The position numbers were made by a program, and so were the translations under genes. From Opitutaceae bacterium (GTDB taxonomy: Bacteria > Verrucomicrobiota > Verrucomicrobiia > Opitutales > Opitutaceae): a stretch of 36,657 nt of DNA. Numbering within the stretch: position 1 is the stretch's first letter; each line of letters begins with the position of its first letter. Below, one piece after another: positions 16,783 to 25,405 of this stretch. The DNA lies in assembly GCA_028822375.1 (NCBI GenBank), contig JAPKDW010000011.1:1-36657 (forward strand), given 5' to 3'. Below the pieces are notes generated by a model. The model saw nothing but the letters and a program-made list of their open reading frames with translations, made no database searches and had not been told where the DNA came from.

Positions 16783-19254
16783 GTGCGTATCCGCATCATA
16801 ATACCTCCGAATTTGGAATCCTCGGCCCAACGCAACGCCATTCCAACCAAGCTAGAATTCGAACAAGACAACGGTCAGATCCTAGCTCCTGAGAAGGTTA
16901 CGATGGAATCCTTAGGCTCCCTTGACGATGCGGGACGAGTGGCAGCCTTCTCTTTACTGCAATGGTGCGGCGGCACCCTTTCCTCATTTCTCCAACTCAC
17001 CAAGCAACAACTTGGACAGTTGGTTCTCGGACTCCAAGGAACCCCCACTTTCTATTGGGCGAACCAACCTAAGACTTCAATTGATTGGAATATCAGCGAA
17101 CTCATTGGCGTATCCGAATTTCTGGAGATTCCCCCCAAAGCCTCATCGGCTCCCAAAGCTGAAACTGCCCAATCGCGACCAAGCCCGTCCCCAAAGCCCG
17201 AACCCGAGAGAAAACCAGTCCGTGATTTTCGCGGCACTCCGATGGTCGTCGACGGATCCTCCCACTACCTCTCTATCTCCCTTCCGTCTCGCGAGCATCC
17301 CTATTACCAAGAAGTACGCGAATTGCTCGGCCAGCACAGATTTAAACTTGAACCACGAAATCGCCGTTGGTGGCTCCGAGACCGTCATTTAACCCTCAAT
17401 TTCCTCGGAGAGTTCTGGGGCGACCTCGAAGAACGCTACCGAGCGGAATTCACGGACAATTTTCTAAGTCGAGTCGAATCGATCCGAGAAGCCAAGATCC
17501 GAACCGAAATCGCCGAAGAACGAAACGGATACACAGTCAATCTATCCATTTCCGCAGGCCAAGCCACACCCCAAGCGATTAGCCAAGGCTTAAACTCCGG
17601 ACGCCATTATATCGAATCTGGCGACCAGGTTTATCTTTTCAAAAAGAGCAGTATCGACTCGCTACATACGCTTCAAAAATCACTCGCCGAATCACCCGAC
17701 GCTCCTCTGCTCCACAACGGCAAGTACAAGATACCCTTCACAAGAACGCCAGAGGTCGAGGAAACCATCGCCGAGCTTAACCCCAACTTCAAGCCACCCT
17801 CAACCTGGCGAGCTCGCAGCGTAGCGCTCAAAGACCGATCGAAACTCAAGCCCGCGACGCTCCCCGAAAACCTCGAAGCAACTCTTCGTCCTTATCAGAA
17901 AATCGGCACCTCCTGGCTGCTCCATTTGTTCACCCACCAACTCGGAGGCATACTCGCCGACGAAATGGGTCTCGGAAAGACCCTCCAAGCGCTGGCTCTT
18001 TTGGCAAACCTGCAAATCGATCGAACGCCGCTATCGCCTCGCTTGTCCCTCGTAGTATGTCCCGCTTCGCTCGTAGAGAACTGGAGACGTGAAGCCTTAA
18101 AGTTCTGCCCTCAGCTAAAAGTCTTCGTCAATCACGGCTCCCAGCGAATCGGAAAGACTCAAGATCTTCAAGGAGTCGATTTAATAGTCACTTCCTACGG
18201 CACGCTCATCAGAGACCAAAAGAAATTCGCCGACCTCGATTTCCTCTGCGTTTTTGGCGACGAAGCGCAACACATTAAAAATCGCCGCACTCGCAATGCG
18301 AAGGCCATCGGGTCCCTGCAAACCCAGGGACGCTTCCTGCTCACGGGTACTCCGGTAGAAAACAGTATCCAGGATCTCATGTCGCTGCTCGACTTCATCA
18401 TGCCCGGCGGCTGGAAGGCGATTCCTTCCGGAGCTCGTGGCGAGGAACGTCGCTGGCACGAGGAACGCATCAAAGACCAAGCTGCCCCCTACATTCTACG
18501 TCGCGCGAAAAAAGACGTCGCTCCCGAATTGCCCGAAAAGCTGGAGCAAATCATCTACGTCGAAATGACGGACGCTCAAAAACGCGTTTACGAACAAACC
18601 AAACGATTCGCCGAAAACGAAATCGCCGACTTAGAAAAGAGCGGCGCAAGCGAAGGAACGGTTCGCATGAAAACGCTCACCCAGCTCCTGCGTCTACGTC
18701 AAACCTGCTGCGACCCTCGCTTGCTCGACAAAACACTTGAAGCCGAATCTTCCGCAAAACGAGCAGGCTTTCTCGAGTTGCTGGAAGAAGCCATCGATGG
18801 AGGACATCGCATACTGGTTTTTTCCCAGTTCGTATCGATTCTCTCCCTACTCAAAGTAGAGCTCGAACAACAATCCATCGATTATTGCTACATCGATGGC
18901 TCCACTCGGAATCGAATGGCCCAAGTCGATCGCTTCCAGGAAAGCGACGAAATCCCGATCTTCCTAATTTCCCTAAAAGCAGGCGGAACGGGACTGAACC
19001 TCACTGGAGCAGACACTGTCATCCACTTCGATCCTTGGTGGAATCCGGCCGCTGAAGCCCAAGCGACCGATCGAGCTCATCGGATTGGTCAATCGAAAGT
19101 CGTAACCAGCTACAAGTTAATCGTCGCGGATTCCGTCGAGGAAAAGGTTCTTCACATGCAGAACCAAAAACGGAAGCTGCTCGAAGACATTTTCGATGCC
19201 AGCGAGGCCGCCAATGCAAAAATCTCTCTGACCGATTTGAAAGAATTGATCTAG
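16783..19254 (+). CDS. SNF2-family DNA-dependent ATPase/helicase
   Basis: The product has 823 residues. The C-terminal half is a complete SWI2/SNF2 motor: Walker A DEMGLGKT (393-400), motif II DEAQH (493-497), motif III TGTPVEN (521-527), then the second RecA lobe with VFSQF (about 679) and the closing GTGLNLTGADTVIHFDPWWN with QATDRAHRIGQ (760-770). The N-terminal 350 residues hold a Pro/Ser/Lys-rich linker (about 120-145) and a module containing RWWLRDRHLTLNFLGEFW. Such bacterial proteins resemble RapA and Snf2 remodellers and may act on stalled RNA polymerase or on DNA-protein complexes; the substrate is unknown. GTG at 16783 is the first plausible start, with no strong ribosome-binding site. 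Confidence 0.93.
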   Translation: MRIRIIIPPNLESSAQRNAIPTKLEFEQDNGQILAPEKVTMESLGSLDDAGRVAAFSLLQWCGGTLSSFLQLTKQQLGQLVLGLQGTPTFYWANQPKTSIDWNISELIGVSEFLEIPPKASSAPKAETAQSRPSPSPKPEPERKPVRDFRGTPMVVDGSSHYLSISLPSREHPYYQEVRELLGQHRFKLEPRNRRWWLRDRHLTLNFLGEFWGDLEERYRAEFTDNFLSRVESIREAKIRTEIAEERNGYTVNLSISAGQATPQAISQGLNSGRHYIESGDQVYLFKKSSIDSLHTLQKSLAESPDAPLLHNGKYKIPFTRTPEVEETIAELNPNFKPPSTWRARSVALKDRSKLKPATLPENLEATLRPYQKIGTSWLLHLFTHQLGGILADEMGLGKTLQALALLANLQIDRTPLSPRLSLVVCPASLVENWRREALKFCPQLKVFVNHGSQRIGKTQDLQGVDLIVTSYGTLIRDQKKFADLDFLCVFGDEAQHIKNRRTRNAKAIGSLQTQGRFLLTGTPVENSIQDLMSLLDFIMPGGWKAIPSGARGEERRWHEERIKDQAAPYILRRAKKDVAPELPEKLEQIIYVEMTDAQKRVYEQTKRFAENEIADLEKSGASEGTVRMKTLTQLLRLRQTCCDPRLLDKTLEAESSAKRAGFLELLEEAIDGGHRILVFSQFVSILSLLKVELEQQSIDYCYIDGSTRNRMAQVDRFQESDEIPIFLISLKAGGTGLNLTGADTVIHFDPWWNPAAEAQATDRAHRIGQSKVVTSYKLIVADSVEEKVLHMQNQKRKLLEDIFDASEAANAKISLTDLKELI

Positions 19255-19268
19255 CAACCGATCGACGC

Positions 19269-19302
19269 AAAAGCTCGGAGATAGCTAAACCGGTCTCCGA
19301 GC
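19269..19302 (-). terminator. Hairpin terminator after rarD
   Basis: A 9-bp stem (GCTCGGAGA pairing with TCTCCGAGC, 19273-19302) with a 12-base loop is followed on the minus strand by TTTTG. It sits between converging genes, 91 bases past the rarD stop, and would end that transcript; on the plus strand it lacks a U run and would serve the helicase gene only weakly. Confidence 0.6.
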
Positions 19303-19393
19303 GCCCCATCGTTATAAGCCTAGATCAGGCTACTTCTGCCGGAACGCCGATCTTCACCTAAATCTCGCAAAAGCGCTCGAGTCTCGAAAACTG

Positions 19394-20263
19394 CTACGTC
19401 TTCCTTTTTCGGGCGATTCTCACGCTATCGAACGTGTAGAGGATCAAGCCCGCCCAAATGAAACAGAAGGCAATTAAACGATCCCTGCTAAACGGTTCAT
19501 CGTAGACGAATACCGCAAACGCTAGTCCAATTGTCGGCATAAGATACTGCAACAATCCCATTGTCGTTAGCGGTACGCGTTTTACAGCATACGAATAAAG
19601 CAATAGCGGGATCATCGTAACAAAACCAGTAGACGCTATCAGCCAATCGAAGGAGGACCCAAGTGTTCCCCAAACAATTTCGCCTTTCCTGCCGAACCAT
19701 ACTAAGTAGGCGATAGCGAACGGCATTAGAATAGACATCTCCATACCCAAGCCAGAAAAAATCCCGAGATTCGAGCGCTTCTTCACAATACTAAAGGTCC
19801 CCCAGGTCAACGCGATCCCAGTTGCGATCACTGGCGGCTCGTCGAGACTCCAAGCCATGCGAGCAACTCCTAAGCCTGCCAGGCCAATCGATACCCACTG
19901 TTTCCTACTCAGCTTTTCCTTTTCGATAACGCGTCCCCAAAAGATTGTGACGAATGGACAGAGAAAATATCCCAAACTCGCATCGGCGATTCGCCCATTC
20001 GTAACGCCATACACGAAGAGGTACCAATTCCCCGCCAACAACGAAGCTCCCAAACAATGCCACCAAAAGACCTTCTTGTTTCGAAACGCCGCCAAATACT
20101 CTCCTAAGCTCCCACGGAGACGCATCAGAACCAGCGTCAACCCGAGCGTCCAGATCACTCGATGCATCAATAATTCCTGAGAATCCACTTGAGCAAGCAG
20201 GTTCCAATACAAAACGATCAGTCCCCAAAGGACATAACACGCAACTGCAGCGGCATGTCCCAT
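19394..20263 (-). CDS. rarD: RarD-family EamA transporter
   Basis: This is a membrane protein of 289 residues with about ten hydrophobic helices arranged as two EamA repeats. The opening (HAAAVACYVLWGLIVLYWNL), the HRVIWTL motif and NWYLFVYGVTNGRIADASLG with YFLCPF are typical of RarD. RarD belongs to the drug/metabolite transporter superfamily; it was named from a chloramphenicol-sensitivity phenotype in Pseudomonas and its substrate is uncertain. Its ATG overlaps the tatD stop by one base (TAATG), so it is translationally coupled. Confidence 0.92.
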   Translation of the reverse strand: MGHAAAVACYVLWGLIVLYWNLLAQVDSQELLMHRVIWTLGLTLVLMRLRGSLGEYLAAFRNKKVFWWHCLGASLLAGNWYLFVYGVTNGRIADASLGYFLCPFVTIFWGRVIEKEKLSRKQWVSIGLAGLGVARMAWSLDEPPVIATGIALTWGTFSIVKKRSNLGIFSGLGMEMSILMPFAIAYLVWFGRKGEIVWGTLGSSFDWLIASTGFVTMIPLLLYSYAVKRVPLTTMGLLQYLMPTIGLAFAVFVYDEPFSRDRLIAFCFIWAGLILYTFDSVRIARKRKT

Positions 20264-21075
20264 TATCTATTAAAGAAGGACTCGAAATTCTCGGCGACGA
20301 TTTGCGTCAAGGTTTCCAATCTCATAGCTCGCATACCCGCTACGTATTTATAAATCCGAGGCAAGTTCAAAGGCGAATTTATCACTCTGCCATCCTTGTC
20401 CCTAAGCGTTTCCGCCAACAGCCCCTCTGGACCCACCATATCCGGGGCATCCGTCTCAATCAGCAATCGATCCAAAGGAACGCGTTCGAAGGTCTCTCGT
20501 TTCTTCGATTTGGCGTCGATCGCAAAGGAGCCCGAAAACGAAAACCGAGCTCCCAACGCAGCGAAAGCTTCTACCATTTCAACCGGTCCACCGTACGAAT
20601 GCAGAAGGAAACCTTGCTCGGTAGAACTCTCCTTTTTGAGGAAGTCATACAACATCCCCCAGGCGCGTAGGCAATGAATCGAGATCGGCAATTGACGCGA
20701 TTGAGCGAGACGAAATTGAAACCTAAAAGCCTCTATCTGAGCTTCAATATCGTGACCTTCGACCCAACGATCCAAGCCGATCTCTCCCACTGCAACATCC
20801 GGTTGATCCAAATATGCCTCGAATCGCGTCTTCCAGTCCTCCGGACGCTCATTGACATACCAAGGATGCAAGCCAAACGAAGGCTTCACCAATTCAAATT
20901 GGTTCGCCAATTCAGCCACTCGGTTCCAATCGCCAGGATGAGTGCCATTGACCACACACTTACGGATTCTCGCTAGCGCCATGGCCTCAACGCCTCCCGC
21001 CTCAAGCCAACCCGCTAAACGTTCGTCCTGCAGATGACAGTGAGCATCGAAAAAGCCTATCGTTGTAACCGGCAC
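20263..21075 (-). CDS. TatD-family metal-dependent hydrolase
   Basis: This is a cytoplasmic TIM-barrel hydrolase/DNase-like enzyme of 270 residues. All expected metal ligands are visible: H12 and H14 in DAHCHLQ, E98 in VGEIGLD, H134 in SIHCLRAWG, H159 in LLHSYGG, and D209 in ETDAPDM. The family includes 3'-5' exonucleases and D-aminoacyl-tRNA deacylases, and the exact activity of this member cannot be assigned. It starts at a GTG without a good ribosome-binding site and is followed directly by rarD. The pair has no obvious functional link. Confidence 0.93.
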   Translation of the reverse strand: MPVTTIGFFDAHCHLQDERLAGWLEAGGVEAMALARIRKCVVNGTHPGDWNRVAELANQFELVKPSFGLHPWYVNERPEDWKTRFEAYLDQPDVAVGEIGLDRWVEGHDIEAQIEAFRFQFRLAQSRQLPISIHCLRAWGMLYDFLKKESSTEQGFLLHSYGGPVEMVEAFAALGARFSFSGSFAIDAKSKKRETFERVPLDRLLIETDAPDMVGPEGLLAETLRDKDGRVINSPLNLPRIYKYVAGMRAMRLETLTQIVAENFESFFNR

Positions 21076-21317
21076 TCAAAATCAGATAGGAGCTCCCCGA
21101 GCGAGATGCAAGACAAGGGATGCAGATCAAACCATACTGTCAGAGTAGGGTTTTGAATACAGATTCTTAAGTTGGATTAGTATTTCTAATTCGTCAAAAT
21201 CTATCCGCTTCAATCCGAATTCAACTTTGAGTAAGGCTGAAGGAGCCGCCTATGAATCAGTTCTGACGGGCGAGATTGTATTGAATTTATCAGGTTACCA
21301 TAGAATACTTCTTCGCC

Positions 21318-22664
21318 ATGAATCGCCGACAGTTTTTAAAATCCAGCGCGACGGGACTCGCGTTGTCGACTATCCCCAACTACGCTCTCGATTTTTCATC
21401 CACGAAAAAGCGCGTCGGCCTAATCGGCTCCGGCTGGTACGGGAAGTGTGATTTACTTCGTCTAATACAAGTCTCCCCAGTGGACGTCGTTTCACTTTGC
21501 GACGTCGATAGCCAAATGCTAAACGAAGCAGCTGACCTGGTTGCATCGCGACAAGCTTCCGGCAAACGCCCGCGGCTCTATGGCGATTACCGCGAAATGC
21601 TGAAGGAAAAGGACCTCGACATAGTTCTCGTCGATACGCCCGACCATTGGCATGCCTTACCGATGATTGAAGCCGTGAAATCCGGTGCCGACGTCTACGT
21701 TCAGAAACCCACCGGAGTCGATGTCATCGAAAGCCAGGCCATGCTTAACGCAGCTCGCAAGTACGGTCGAGTGGTTCAAGTAGGAACCCAACGCCGCAGC
21801 ACCCCTCATTTAATTGAAGCGAGAGAATTGATCCAAGAAGGTAAGCTTGGAAAGATCGGTCACGTTGAACTCTGCTGCTACCATCACATGCGGAACCGAA
21901 ACAATCCGCCCAACGCGACTCCCCCAAGCCATTTCGACTACGACATGTGGACCGGACCAGCTCCGATGCTCCCTTACAACAGTCTCGTCCATCCGCGAAA
22001 ATGGCGTGCTTACATGGAATACGGCAACGGCATCATGGGTGACATGTGCGTCCACATGTTCGACATGGCTCGCTGGATGATGAATCTCGGCTGGCCTACG
22101 AACATCAGCTCTACCGGAGGTATTTTCATCGACAAGAAAAGCCGGGCCAATACTCCAGACAGCCAAACGGCGACATTTGATTATGGCGACTTTCAAGCTG
22201 TTTGGACACATCGCAGCTGGGGCGACGCCCCCGATCCAGAGTATCCTTGGGCCGCAATCTTTTACGGCGAAAAAGGCACGCTAAAAACCAGCGTGCGCAA
22301 ATACGACTTCATCCCTCGAGACAAAAAAGCTAAGAGTATCCATCGAGACGTTACATTCGAACTCGAACAATACCCAGAAGACAAAACCGAAAAGGGCCTC
22401 GAAAAGCATGTCGCCCCAGCAATCCGCGGACACATGAAAGACTTCCTGAACTGCATCGAAACGCGTAGCCGTCCGGTAGCCGATATCGAAGAAGGCCACA
22501 TATCCAGCGCTTCATGCATCCTCGCCAATCTCTCTATGCAACTAGAGCGTAGTTTAAAATGGGACCCGATTACGCATCGAGTGGTTGGTGACGACGAAGC
22601 CAATGCTTTACTGGCTCGCCCCTATCGATCCCCCTGGATTCATCCTGACCCCAACAATGTTTAA
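21318..22664 (+). CDS. Tat-exported Gfo/Idh/MocA-family oxidoreductase
   Basis: The product is a 448-residue NAD(P)-dependent sugar or polyol dehydrogenase-like protein. The start NRRQFLKSSATGLAL is a twin-arginine signal, so it should be folded with its cofactor before export. A Rossmann motif (VGLIGSGWYG, about 33-42) follows, then DTPDHWHALPMIEAVKSGAD and the VQKPTG motif, in which Gln replaces the Glu of the common EKP, and finally the HMFDMARWMM helix. Secreted members of this family are abundant in Planctomycetes and Verrucomicrobia. Substrate is unknown; no sulfatases, glycosidases or sugar genes flank it. Confidence 0.92.
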   Translation: MNRRQFLKSSATGLALSTIPNYALDFSSTKKRVGLIGSGWYGKCDLLRLIQVSPVDVVSLCDVDSQMLNEAADLVASRQASGKRPRLYGDYREMLKEKDLDIVLVDTPDHWHALPMIEAVKSGADVYVQKPTGVDVIESQAMLNAARKYGRVVQVGTQRRSTPHLIEARELIQEGKLGKIGHVELCCYHHMRNRNNPPNATPPSHFDYDMWTGPAPMLPYNSLVHPRKWRAYMEYGNGIMGDMCVHMFDMARWMMNLGWPTNISSTGGIFIDKKSRANTPDSQTATFDYGDFQAVWTHRSWGDAPDPEYPWAAIFYGEKGTLKTSVRKYDFIPRDKKAKSIHRDVTFELEQYPEDKTEKGLEKHVAPAIRGHMKDFLNCIETRSRPVADIEEGHISSASCILANLSMQLERSLKWDPITHRVVGDDEANALLARPYRSPWIHPDPNNV

Positions 22665-23028
22665 AGAGGGAGCCATTTCTCAATGATCAGCCTACTTTTC
22701 CAAGGAGCGAAAAGCGTTTCAAAACGCTCGGAGCGATTGTAGCAGCTGAAAACAATTAGTCGAAACTCCCGCGCGGGGTACTTGATCATTTCATTTTGCG
22801 AAAACCAACCGTCAACACTTTGAGTAAAACCCTCTAATAACGCGACCTGCTTCCCCTTTTTTTGACTAAAAATAGGTCTATTCCTCCAGAGTCTGGGGTT
22901 TACCCCATAAACGACTTGATGTTTCGAGCTCAAAACGCCTTTTCCAAAGCTATCGCGAAAGCCACTCGACTCCTTCGAATTCTAACTTCTTATTCCTAGC
23001 AAACGAACTGCGACGCCCGCCTCCTCCC
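22665..23028. other. Intergenic spacer before the AGCS symporter
   Basis: This gap of 364 bases lies between two plus-strand genes. A compact inverted repeat AGCGTTT/AAACGCT (22713-22728) lies near the left end and a GGGG/CCCC mini-hairpin near 22895-22910. I found no glycine-riboswitch-like aptamer although AGCS genes often have one. A 90-codon minus-strand frame (22661-22933) has no recognisable family and overlaps the end of the oxidoreductase gene, so I do not call it. Confidence 0.5.
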
Positions 23029-24495
23029 TTGGACTCGCTTGCAATCGTCATCCTCAAACACTTCTCAATCTTGGAATCGATCGTCAACACCATCAGCGGC
23101 ATCATTTGGAGCAACGGCCTTATCGCCCTTTGCCTTGGAGCCGGCCTCTTCTTTACAATCGCCACGCGCTTCATGCAAATCCGCCACATCAAGGATATGG
23201 CGAAGTATCTCTTTACTGGTAGCGAGTCGGCCAAAGGCCTATCCTCTTTCCAAACATTCGCCCTCGCTGTTTCCGGTCGAGTCGGGACAGGTAACATCGC
23301 TGGTGTCGCTACCGCGATCGCCATAGGCGGACCTGGAGCCGTTTTCTGGATGTGGGCCATCGCTTTTCTGGGAGCCGGGTCGGCCTTCGTCGAATCTACT
23401 CTCGCTCAGATATACAAGGTCGAGACCGACGGACAGTACCGAGGCGGTCCAGCCTACTACATTGAAAAAGGACTCAAGCAAAAATGGTATGCGGTTCTCT
23501 TCGCCGTATCCACAATCCTAGGCACAGGGTTATTTTTGCCAGGCATTCAATCGAACAGTATTGGAGCAGCGGTCAACAACGCCTTCGACATCTCCCCATC
23601 CATTACCGGAGCTGTCATCGTAGCAATGCTTGGGCTCATCGTTTTCGGAGGATTCAAACGAATCGGCCACGTAGCCCAATGGCTCGTCCCTTTCATGGCA
23701 GTTGGCTACATCCTGGTTGCAGCCGTCGTCATCGCTGCCAATATTTCAAAACTGCCGGAGGTATTCTCCCTGATCCTCAAAAGCGCGTTCGCCGCGGAGC
23801 CGGCATTCGCAGGCATGCTGGGCATGGCAATCAGCTGGGGAGTAAAACGGGGTATTTATTCCAACGAAGCCGGACAAGGCACCGGCCCGATCGCTGCAGC
23901 GGCTGCAGAAGTCAGCCACCCCGCCAAACAAGGCCTCGTCCAAGCGTTCTCGGTCTACTTCGATACGTGGTTCGTCTGCACCGCAACTGCGGTTATGATA
24001 CTGATCACAGGCGTCTACAATGTGGCAGACCCAACCGGAGGGTTCATCGTCGAAAATCTCCCGGGCATTGAAGGTGGCCCCGCTTTCACTCAGGCAGCCG
24101 TCGATACGGTATTTCCCGGATTCGGAAGCGGCTTCATTGCATTCGCCCTCTTCTTCTTCGCCTTCACAACGCTGATGGCCTATTATTATTACACCGAGAG
24201 TAACATCGCCTATCTCTGGAAAAACCATAACGCTCGCGTTAAAGCGATTTTCGTCATCAGGTTTCTCTTCCTCGCTGTCGTCTACTTCGGAACGATGCGA
24301 AGCGCCTCGCTTGCCTGGGCGCTCGGCGACATTGGCGTCGGTCTCATGGCCTGGCTCAATATCATCGCCATCCTTATTCTCTGTAGGCCTGCCTTGCGTT
24401 GCCTAAGAGACTACGAAAAACAGAAGAAAAACGGTCAAGACCCGGTTTTCAAAGCAAAGGATATCGGAATCACGGATACAGAATTTTGGAAATGA
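23029..24495 (+). CDS. Alanine/glycine:cation symporter (AGCS family)
   Basis: This is a sodium- or proton-coupled amino-acid uptake protein of 488 residues with about eleven hydrophobic helices. Family signatures are FALAVSGRVGTGNIAGVATA, the GGPGAVFWMWAIAFLGAGSA stretch, GGPAYYIEKGL and KRGIYSNEAGQGTGPIAAAA. The family usually carries alanine, glycine or related amino acids. The start is uncertain: TTG at 23029 is the first start codon in an ATG-free N-terminus, without a clear ribosome-binding site, but the sequence from ILESIVNTISGIIW onward fits the family start well. Confidence 0.93.
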   Translation: MDSLAIVILKHFSILESIVNTISGIIWSNGLIALCLGAGLFFTIATRFMQIRHIKDMAKYLFTGSESAKGLSSFQTFALAVSGRVGTGNIAGVATAIAIGGPGAVFWMWAIAFLGAGSAFVESTLAQIYKVETDGQYRGGPAYYIEKGLKQKWYAVLFAVSTILGTGLFLPGIQSNSIGAAVNNAFDISPSITGAVIVAMLGLIVFGGFKRIGHVAQWLVPFMAVGYILVAAVVIAANISKLPEVFSLILKSAFAAEPAFAGMLGMAISWGVKRGIYSNEAGQGTGPIAAAAAEVSHPAKQGLVQAFSVYFDTWFVCTATAVMILITGVYNVADPTGGFIVENLPGIEGGPAFTQAAVDTVFPGFGSGFIAFALFFFAFTTLMAYYYYTESNIAYLWKNHNARVKAIFVIRFLFLAVVYFGTMRSASLAWALGDIGVGLMAWLNIIAILILCRPALRCLRDYEKQKKNGQDPVFKAKDIGITDTEFWK

Positions 24496-24865
24496 TTCGG
24501 CCTAAGCCTATCCTTTCTTCCTGACAACCGAAACGCTCGACGGGAGAAAGCTATCATCATTGTCCGAGCCTTCGCACCAGTGCGAACAATCAAAACGCTA
24601 TTCTGCTCAGGAGATTCGTCGGAAACCGTTCCATACGCCGTAAGCGAATGCAGCTCTTGCAGCAAATTCGTTTCATATCCAGTACATCCCTTTCTGCCTC
24701 GGTATACACTAAGATAGGTAAGCTGGTTACACTAATCCAGAGCCATTATCCTAAAATCAGATGTGCCAGAAACAGGATCACTAGAGCTTTTCTAGCATTT
24801 TCGTCTTCACACTCCAATTCCTCCCGCAAAGCTTATTTTTAATGATTCCAATTTTCTCTTGATAT
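24496..24865. other. Intergenic spacer before the fur-suf operon
   Basis: About 370 bases after the symporter gene. It contains a perfect small inverted repeat (TTCGCAC/GTGCGAA, 24571-24586) and then becomes very AT-rich toward the regulatory palindrome upstream of the Fur-family gene. Short frames here (76 codons minus at 24435, 64 codons plus at 24648) resemble nothing and are not called. Confidence 0.5.
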
Positions 24866-24925
24866 TTAGAATTATTCTAGTTTGTTAATGATAATGAGAT
24901 TGATTCTTACTTAGAATCATCTTTA
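24858..24925 (+). promoter_or_regulatory. Probable promoter with Fur/PerR-type operators before the fur-suf operon
   Basis: A near-perfect 7-1-7 palindrome TTAGAAT-T-ATTCTAG (24866-24880) closely matches the PerR/Fur-box layout (TTATAATNATTATAA). A second imperfect site starts with TTAGAATC (24911), and a GATTCT/AGAATC inverted repeat (24902-24918) overlaps it. A GATAAT (24889-24894) near the first site could be a -10 box. The position immediately before a Fur-family gene and SUF genes suggests self-regulation. Confidence 0.6.
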
Positions 24926-24936
24926 ATCAAGCAATC

Positions 24937-25395
24937 ATGAACCAACAAGCCACCACTGAAACGCTCAACCGAAAGCTCGCTCAAGCGGGACTCCGATCGA
25001 CGCGTCAGAGAGAAGTCGTTTACAACGCAATTCTCTCAAAACGTGACCACCCCACGGCCGAAGAAGTCTTCGCTCGTGTCAAAAAGGACATGTCAACCAT
25101 TTCTCTAGCAACCGTTTACAACTGCCTTGAGACACTTGTACAATGCGACTTGGTAAAACAAGTCCACCTAGAGCGCGAATCAACTCGCTACTGCCCCAAC
25201 CTTTCCGACCACGCCCACTTTCACGACAATAAGACCGGAGAAATCTTCGACATCCAACTTGATCTCGAAGCCCTGCAAAAGCTCTCAAGCCTTCTCCCAG
25301 ATAACTTCGAACCTAGTTCAATCGACATCACTTATCGCGGTAAAACCACCGCAAACGAGCCGAATCACGGCGAAACCGCATCTATTTCACTATAA
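24937..25395 (+). CDS. Fur-family transcription regulator of the suf operon (atypical metal sites)
   Basis: The product has 152 residues. The winged-helix half has [22 protein letters not shown] and the recognition segment [13 protein letters not shown], standard for Fur/PerR. The dimerisation half has [16 protein letters not shown] at the place of the Fur motif HxHxxCxxCG. Both cysteines are replaced (D97, T100) and no C-terminal CxxC exists, so the structural zinc site is absent. The regulatory site can be traced as H38, H92, H94 and D105, with Cys86 where PerR has Asp85. Being 10 bases upstream of sufC, it probably controls Fe-S cluster synthesis. Whether it senses iron, peroxide, haem or a cluster is unknown. 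Confidence 0.88.
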   Translation: MNQQATTETLNRKLAQAGLRSTRQREVVYNAILSKRDHPTAEEVFARVKKDMSTISLATVYNCLETLVQCDLVKQVHLERESTRYCPNLSDHAHFHDNKTGEIFDIQLDLEALQKLSSLLPDNFEPSSIDITYRGKTTANEPNHGETASISL

Positions 25396-25405
25396 ATCTG
25401 TACAG

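Noticed and set aside
22661-22933. Minus-strand frame of 90 codons in the spacer before the symporter
   Set aside because: No recognisable family, no clear ribosome-binding site, overlaps the end of the oxidoreductase gene; most likely chance.
22665-23028. Glycine riboswitch before the AGCS symporter
   Set aside because: Looked for because AGCS genes often carry one, but the conserved aptamer core was not visible on the coding strand.
24571-24586. Perfect TTCGCAC/GTGCGAA hairpin after the symporter gene
   Set aside because: No U run and a 2-base gap only; too small to call a terminator or operator.
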